A stretch of 64,000 nt of DNA from Spirometra erinaceieuropaei (Eukaryota; Platyhelminthes; Cestoda; Diphyllobothriidea; Diphyllobothriidae), in contig CACRXP010000304.1 of assembly GCA_902702965.1 (NCBI GenBank), positions 593,820-657,819 of the forward strand. Direction: 5' to 3'. Both the position numbers and the translations under genes were made by a program. The notes beneath the pieces were generated by a model, which worked only from the letters and a program-made list of their open reading frames with translations, did no database searches and was not told the DNA's origin. Below, one piece after another: positions 57,441-64,000 of the stretch (positions are counted from its first letter, which is position 1; every line of letters begins with the position of its first letter).

Positions 57441-60400
57441 CGCAACGTAGTCTAATAGGTGAACGACGTTTTCACGCCTCTAACTAACTACCCCACATTG
57501 CGCAGTTGAAGAAAGCAATTTGACCAAAGGTTAAGAAATAACACATTTTCCAAAGTATGCGAAACACAACTGTGTGCGATGGAAAAGCTCTGAATTTGCC
57601 AAAGTAATCTTGAAATAATTTAGCAGGCAAATTTGCTCACGCATATAAAAGTGTCAACGAAATCTCGACAAAATAAGGGATTTTCTGAGTTTTGCAAATA
57701 TTCCCAGGTTAGAATTGAGAAGTTAATTTGACAAACACATTTGCCCCCGCCAGTCTGGTGTCAAATTTCAGGAATCCATTGAGTTCCCTTAACAGCAAGG
57801 CATCTTTCGACTGTCTACCTTCTGCGATTATTCCCGTGTTACACTTGAAAAGCCAAGTCGTTTGCCGACTTGACTTCTTAAAATAAGGGAACTTGGCAGA
57901 TCTCCAAGGGTTCGATCGATCGTCAGCCATTTGGTAATGATTTCTGACAGTCTCTTTTCAGCAAAAGCGACAAATATCGGTTAAGAGATTGACATAATAA
58001 TCGAGTACATGGAACATACGGTAGGCTGCAGTTTAAGAATAAGGAGACATCAATTGATTTAGGCTAGAAGGGATGATCCTCGACCACTGAAAATTAAAGC
58101 CTTTAACCTAAATGGGCCCGTCAGCATACGGTTGCGTCGTAACGATGAACAGGATGGTTCAGGACACATGGCAGGATGGACCTCAGGTCTTATTGCTTTC
58201 TGTGAACCTATCAGGTGCTTAAAAATGTCATCACTCTTTCAAAAATCCGTTGTAAATATTTTGTGGCGGAGAAAGCAGTTAAGACAATTGTAAGCAGCTC
58301 AGGTATCAGTCGATGCCAGAAGTTTCCCGTAAGATCAGTATAACGTGCTTGCAAATACCATCCGCAAGGAGAGGACAATTGATGGCACGTCTAAAAAAGG
58401 GTTTAAAGGGCTTATCCCCATAAAACCATGCGGAATACATCTCGTCCGGTTGATTTAGGTCAGCCATTTCTTTTAGACAAAATATTGACAATAACAGCTA
58501 AGGACTGCTATATCACAGAAATTGGTGAAATGGCTTGCCGATGGAGAGTTTTACATCAGACACAGGCAGAATGAGTGTCTTAATATTAAGTATCAAGATA
58601 AAATTAATTTTCCGTCTTGAGAACAAACGCGATCGGACATAGCATATTTCGCCCGCTTCTACAAACTGCAGGCGTCGAATGACATTTTATTAGGTCAAAT
58701 GTACAAAGTCTTGTTAAGCCTACTTTGCATGAGCCCATTCTTTCTAAATTTGCCCAAAATCCTGCAGTTTGAGGTTCGATTCTTAAAACCTTGAAAGTCT
58801 CAAAAATTGTCATTACAAGTGGAGGTTACAGAAAAATTTAGGAATTCAAAGAATCACTGTTGAAGGAGCGTCTATAAGGTGGACATTTTGTGGATAAATA
58901 AATCAGACTTTTGACGGTGACGTTTAGCTTGCGTTCTTACCCATAATGTCCGACCATGGGGACGAAATGACCTAAAGTACCTCGGTGACAACATGTCCAC
59001 CCTGTTCTGGACATGGTGGACCGAGAGGACATCATTCTCCTCCATTTTCCCATTCGTAATGGAATATTTGACAGATGGTAAAATCTATTAGCTTCTCATT
59101 TAAAGAGTCTAATCCAAAAATGTGGGTTCATGTGCATTAATGAACCCTCCAATCCCGCAACAGAAGAAATTAGACAGATGGACTACAGAAAATTTTGTTT
59201 ACGGTCGACAGTCGAGCCAGGAATTAAAACCGATGGACAGAATAACTGTGGCTATTTAACTTTGACTTCTTTAAGGCCCAGAATCCGGACAATGAAGCAA
59301 TACATAAGAATAGTTCTTTAAAAATAGGGGTACATGCAACCATAAACAGAAATGGCCCTGTCGAGAAACATTTTCCCCTTGCAATAAATTTCTTTTCAGT
59401 TGAGGGATTTTGCTAAGGTAACTACTCACATACCCCTTATGCATGTATATATGCTCTATACCCACACAAACTCTTTTAAAGTTAAACAAAATTTGACTAA
59501 CGTATTCCATAAAATATGAATAGAAAGCAAAATGGCAGTAAGGGGGAACGCGAAGCTCATTTTGCACTGTTTTCTAAAATAATGGAATTTCGTAAAATTT
59601 CTGGAACTTCTCCTTGGCGGTATCAGTTTCAGTCCGTCAAACGGAGAATTCTGGGTACGAATCCTCTCCAAGCGGAATTATAATTATCAGATTTAACGCT
59701 CATGATAAATTAGTAGAGAAGTCATGTTTATTCTCTTGCCCGCAAGTCTGCAGTATTGCCTCTGCGTCCGACGACTGGTGCACAAATCGGACCCATGAAG
59801 TTAAGCGCCCGTTAAGATCAACGAGTGGGCAAGATGCAAACGAGCTTTCTAGCCTACCGTTAATAGCCTTCATATGTTCAAAGTGTTTTTATGGCCAAAA
59901 ATGTGAGTAGTTAGCAAGTTCTTTCCGATTACACTGCAGAATTTAAAGAAGTATTCATCACTTTTCAAAAGTAGATCCTGTCAAATAGGAAATCGCGCGA
60001 AACCGAAAACTGCGCAAATTTATGAGTGAATCATCAGTTAAGTCTTCGTCTTTAAAAGTCACCTTTCGCTGCCCAATAGGCCCTCAGATTCGCCGTAATG
60101 TCGCAGCAAGAGGCCAAAATGAGCTACCGAGTCAGAAGCCATACACACCTATAAATGTTTCGTGACTTAATACATCTAACTCACCAATGAAAAATCACTG
60201 CCGCTTCAAACGTATATTTACGGCTGATTCAGAGGGTTTTGGATAAACGCAATGCAGCTTTCAGATTGTAACTCCCACACTTCAGGCGAATTTTATTGTA
60301 AAAGCTAGATTCAAGATTATAACTTAGCTGAAAAAATCGTAAATTTTTTCATCTTTACCCAACGCAGAGTAGTTTGTGTATTAAATGTAGGTTTGCGTCG

Positions 60401-61004
60401 CCAAAGATAAGTGCTTGGGCGCATGATCTGCGATCTTCTGAGGTTGCATGAGGGCTTCTCATCCTCAGTACGTTGGCCAGTGCAGTCCAGTTGGGCCCCT
60501 GTATTAGTCCACCTGCAAGGTTTCTCTTTGAAGTTTGATAGTACGTAAATCAACACAGGCCAATTCTGATTCAACTGCACTTTGACTTAGATGTCTGAAT
60601 TCAAGTATTCAAGACCGATAAGTCGTGAACCAAATGCCTCTGTTTCTAGCTGGTACTTAGTCACGTGGTCTGCAGGGTACAAGCTTTTAAGTCCCCTATG
60701 TTGTTGACGGATTGACTTGACCTGTCTGTACCACTCAGGTTTCGAAAACTGACTTACGGACTAACTGTAAGTAGAAACGCGAGACAGCAATACGTAGTAC
60801 TCAATAGGCATAAACGGTACTTCTGCATTGAGTGTGCTCGCTGTAACATGTCGCGCCACTGGTTTAGGCACATACAAGCACACACACGACGCGGCAATTC
60901 GACCGTCGCTACCAACGCTTTCTACCACATGTCCCACGGCTAGATGAGGGAAGAGATGGTTACTTGCTCATGAAGTGCTTTACTTTATATATTCTATCTC
61001 ATGT
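57441..61004. other. Probable intron of the netrin-receptor gene
   Basis: No exon recognised on -. An acceptor-like tract ends at 59,752 on +, followed by a short open stretch (LPLRPTTGAQIGP or IASASDDWCTNRT depending on frame), which I do not call. Confidence 0.35.
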
Positions 61005-62385
61005 AATGTTGACTGAGATTCTGAAATGTGTTTTCAATTCGAAAAGACCACTTAAGTAGGGCTGTCATATTATCTTGTCACATGATATTGAGGTATCTTA
61101 GTCACGGCAGGATGCCGGCTTTCGAGTGAGTTTCTTATCAATCACTTGCATAGCCCATATTCCGCACGAAAATAGCTACTAAAGTAGCACGAATTATTCG
61201 CATTGATTTTACATGCCCTCATACATTTGAACATATTTTATAGAAACGGCGCATAAAAGCATTCTTTCTTTTATTCATTTGGTAGTAAATTACGTTTTTT
61301 TTACCAATCTTATACTTCGATAAAGAGTATTTTTCGGTTTTAGAAGACTTCCTGGTTAGATCACAGTTGGTAGTCAGGTCCCGTGTTACAGGTGGCTGGG
61401 GGGTTTGCTTACTGGGGCTATTTTGTTGGGTTCCATAATCACATCTGACCCATTTGACTTTCATTTTACGTTTGAGGCTAGGATTAGGTTTTCGGGTAAG
61501 GGTTATGCCTTTAGGCTTAGGTTTTCGGGTTATGCTTAGGGTTTGGGCGTACGATTAGGTTTCGGTATTACGGTTAGGTTTTTCATTTACGGCTATGTCT
61601 AAGGGCTACGGTTTCCTTTACGATTTCAGTTAAGGTTAGGGTTCGGGTTGCCGTTAAGGTTAACGATTAACGTTTAAGGTTGAGTTTAGGGTTAGGATTA
61701 AGGTTAGAATTAGGGTTAAGGTCGCCGTCCGCTTCCCATTCCTGGCTACCAACTGCGATCTAGCCGACTTTCTTAATCCCCGAATTATCTTGAATCTGGC
61801 CTCCCATTACAACTGCATTCAGGGTTTCCGAACTAAAAGCTGCATATTTTGCGTGCGAGGAATTTCCCATATTCCCATACTCCGTTATATAGAGAACATA
61901 AAGGCTCATATAATTTTGTAATGGGTGCGGGCCAAGTTGTTCACTTTGTAAGCAGCCTTACAATAAATGAACAGACGCAATGCTGTACGACTGGACATTT
62001 TACGATGTTCAAAAATTTCATAGTTAGAAACTTTCAAAAACCAAAAAACTCTTTCTTCGAGTATGAAATTTCAATAAGACGCAATTTTCTACCAAATATG
62101 TAAAATAAAGGATATTTTTCTGCGTTTTTTGCCATAAAATATACTTGAATTTATAAGGATACCGAACATCAATGGGAAAAAAATCATGAGCAGTCACTTC
62201 TTACGGAACGTCGTTTACGCAAGCGGCCGATATGGAACTTGTTTTAAAGCCGACATCCTGACGTGACCGAAATATCATACTGTTTTGCTTCACGATAATT
62301 AACATGACAATTGTACTTAAATAATTCTTTCAAAATTAAAACGCATTTCAGTATTTCGGTTGTCATTTCAAGAGATACCACATCT
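61005..62385. repeat. Large inverted-repeat structure related to the second-lineage PLE arm
   Basis: 'gattctgaaatgtgttttcaatt' (from about 61,018) matches the arm start at about 24,001. An inverted relative ('aattaaaacgcatttcagtatttcggt') lies at about 62,334-62,360, compared with 'aattgaaaacgcatttcagaatttcag' at 24,888-24,914. The two arms are strongly diverged from each other. The stretch between them contains the TIR-bounded telomere-like island. Confidence 0.5.
61354..61765. mobile_element. TIR-bounded island of degenerate TTAGGG repeats
   Basis: 25-bp terminal inverted repeats at 61,354-61,378 and 61,741-61,765 match at 22 of 25 positions by eye (inner word GCAGTTGGTAG/ACAGTTGGTAG). The core 61,474-61,720 is a run of imperfect TTAGGG units ('tttagggttaggattaagg' at its right end). 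The TIR and the adjacent 'aggtcccgtgttacaggtgg' are related to the element at 51.75-52.08 kb in the opposite orientation. The element is nested inside PLE-related inverted arms. Confidence 0.72.
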
Positions 62386-62399
62386 ACTGTATTGATGGT

Positions 62400-62650
62400 A
62401 AACTTGGGCTGAGTCTACCACCTTCCAACCCACCCACCTGAAACCGGTGCCATGACAAAGCTGAGAAGACCGGAGGTGGAATCGGGCGGGGTGGCTGGCA
62501 CGACACAAGTCTGTACCAACGCGTGCCACCACACCTCTCCCCCCCCCCATGTGTAACATTTGTTAGGGGTGCACACATCCACAATGACGCGTGCAGAGCC
62601 CTGACCAAGTCCCTGTGTTTGTCCTGCGCATCCATTGCGCGGCCCCTTTT
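62400..62650 (+). repeat. SINE-like GC-rich dispersed repeat
   Basis: A GGCTGGCACGACACAAGTC...CACCACACC tract parallels 44,600-44,655. It includes a nine-base poly-C run near 62,541. Short minus frames across it are incidental. Confidence 0.45.
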
Positions 62651-64000
62651 AAGAGCACACACAAACGATCACTATGTGTGCGTATGAGAACGGGCTTCGT
62701 AATTATCCCCACTCTGTCGGGATTTTCTGAATAGACCTAGCATTAAAATAGCCCCTACCCGAATCCCTATTGAGTTTTAAACCAACGTACATAGCTGTGC
62801 GCCAACTCGTTTCCCATGGCTACGTAAGACTTGATGCAAGGCAATGGTAGTAGTTGACAAAACTACTGTTAGTTTTATTTGAAACAATGCAAAGTTTAAG
62901 GGGGTGAAGTAACATTCGTTTTCCCTCTTCACGGGTTATCCAAGGTATTAACCTTTTGCCAGAACAGTTCAGTTTGCGGCAGAGCTCCCCATCAAAGTGA
63001 TGAAGGGACAGTTGCCGCCCATCTTTAACGTTCAAAAGTGGCATATTTTAGTGTTTTCTTTGAACATCTATATGTGCTGGACCTAAAAGGCCTCTGGTAT
63101 AGTCATACTCAAATCCACTACGACGACTCCCTAGCTGTGGAGCGAAATGAAGGAGGTGGGAGGGAGAGAGAGCGAAAATTAAAGTCTATTTAGAGTGGTA
63201 AAACCGCATGTCCTTTTGTGAATGACAATTAGGCTTACAGAGAGCTTTGTGCGGAATCTGGGGAGTTGACCGCTTGTTTCTTCGCCTGAGCCAGTGGTGC
63301 AATGCTGTAGGTCCCCCTCATCGGAACGTTCGATATGCAGGCTAGCCTTTCGCATAACAGCCTGATCGAGGACACCTAGTGGCGTTTAATTGGAAGGAAG
63401 TGATTTAAAAGTGTACGCGGTAGATTTCGGTCAAGCAAGTGAATGATTATCTGTGGTAGCCATGTATTCGGGCCAAATGTTTAAGAGCAGATGTATGAAT
63501 ACCAATACCCAGCAGCCACCTTGTTTATGGGGACCATAACTTTGGCTAATAGGGTCGATAATTGTCTCAAATCAGAAGTAAGACAGACAGGGTTTGAGGG
63601 GAGTCTGTATTTTGGGTAGACAATGGGACGCCCTGTTTAGCTCTAATTCAGTCAGCTGGTCTGTGTAGGGCATGAACGCCATCTACCAGAGCATGCTACT
63701 CGGCAGGCCATGAGGACTCGTGCGCATAGAATACGACCTACGGTGCAGTCGATAGAAATGACGAATCAGGGAGGAAAAAGAGGGTGGTCGGCGAGTAACG
63801 GGGTGGCAGCTCTGATGCCGATTACTTATGGGAATTTTATAGCTCAAGACTAATAGACCCTAGCTGTTTTGTACACTTCAGGTCAGCCGCTTACCCGGAA
63901 AAATGTTCTGACAAATTTCGCTCAATTGACCGGAATCTTCTATAACCCGCTAGGGTTGAATTACAACTCTTAAATTAGGTTGTCTGGCTTCGATAATTAT
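62651..64000. other. Non-coding stretch to window end
   Basis: Contains a short purine-rich GAGGTGGGAGGGAGAGAGAG tract at about 63,152. No gene recognised. Confidence 0.4.

Noticed and set aside
59753..59798. Possible exon after a good acceptor at 59,752
   Set aside because: Two frames are equally open over fewer than 50 bases and neither gives a recognisable peptide.

Overview
This window looks like eukaryotic, intron-rich and repeat-rich nuclear DNA, most likely from a parasitic flatworm and plausibly a tapeworm of the diphyllobothriid type. That taxon is inferred, not proven. The grounds are several Penelope-like element (PLE) lineages with GIY-YIG endonucleases and hammerhead ribozymes, degenerate TTAGGG-type arrays, an intronless FMRFamide/neuropeptide-type GPCR, isolated short exons between kilobases of AT-rich non-coding DNA, and tRNA-like SINE fragments. 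There are no operons, bacterial signals or CRISPR arrays.

Layout. 1-10.6 kb is almost empty: a decayed hammerhead-like segment (4.5 kb), one possible terminal exon (5.6 kb), and a complete 'solo' palindromic PLE terminal repeat with a 10-bp target-site duplication (8.5-8.9 kb). 10.6-12.7 kb holds a TATA-linked possible signal-peptide exon on + and, on -, the clearest cellular gene, a 492-residue class A peptide GPCR in one exon. 14.0-14.6 kb is a decayed PLE 3' end. 22.6-25.2 kb is a second PLE lineage, broken by stops and frameshifts, joined tail-to-tail to an inverted, internally deleted copy. 29.4-32.3 kb is the best mobile element: a PLE with an open 847-codon reverse transcriptase/GIY-YIG frame on -, an intact hammerhead in each terminal arm, and a perfect 14-bp target-site duplication. 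46.6-47.7 kb is a third, decayed PLE lineage on -. 54-57 kb carries isolated exon candidates on -, including a convincing last exon of a DCC/neogenin/frazzled-type netrin receptor (56,935-57,030).

Between these lie dispersed repeats (cores near 38.3, 43.4, 50.0 and 50.4 kb; another family near 2.7, 44.6 and 62.5 kb), tRNA-like SINE fragments (26.6 and 57.2 kb) and three islands of degenerate TTAGGG/CCCTAA repeats (33.0, 52.0 and 61.6 kb). Each island is enclosed by inverted terminal repeats and lies near PLE-related sequence, so they look like small mobile units carrying a telomere-like core rather than random interstitial telomere scars.

How it works together: the window is dominated by retroelement turnover. 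Hammerheads in the PLE arms would cut element RNA, the RT/endonuclease ORF would copy it, and copies appear as inverted or head-to-head arms. Host genes are sparse: the GPCR (neuropeptide signalling) and the netrin-receptor tail (axon guidance) both fit nervous-system functions, but nothing shows that they are linked. All family assignments come from reading motifs by eye; no database search was possible.
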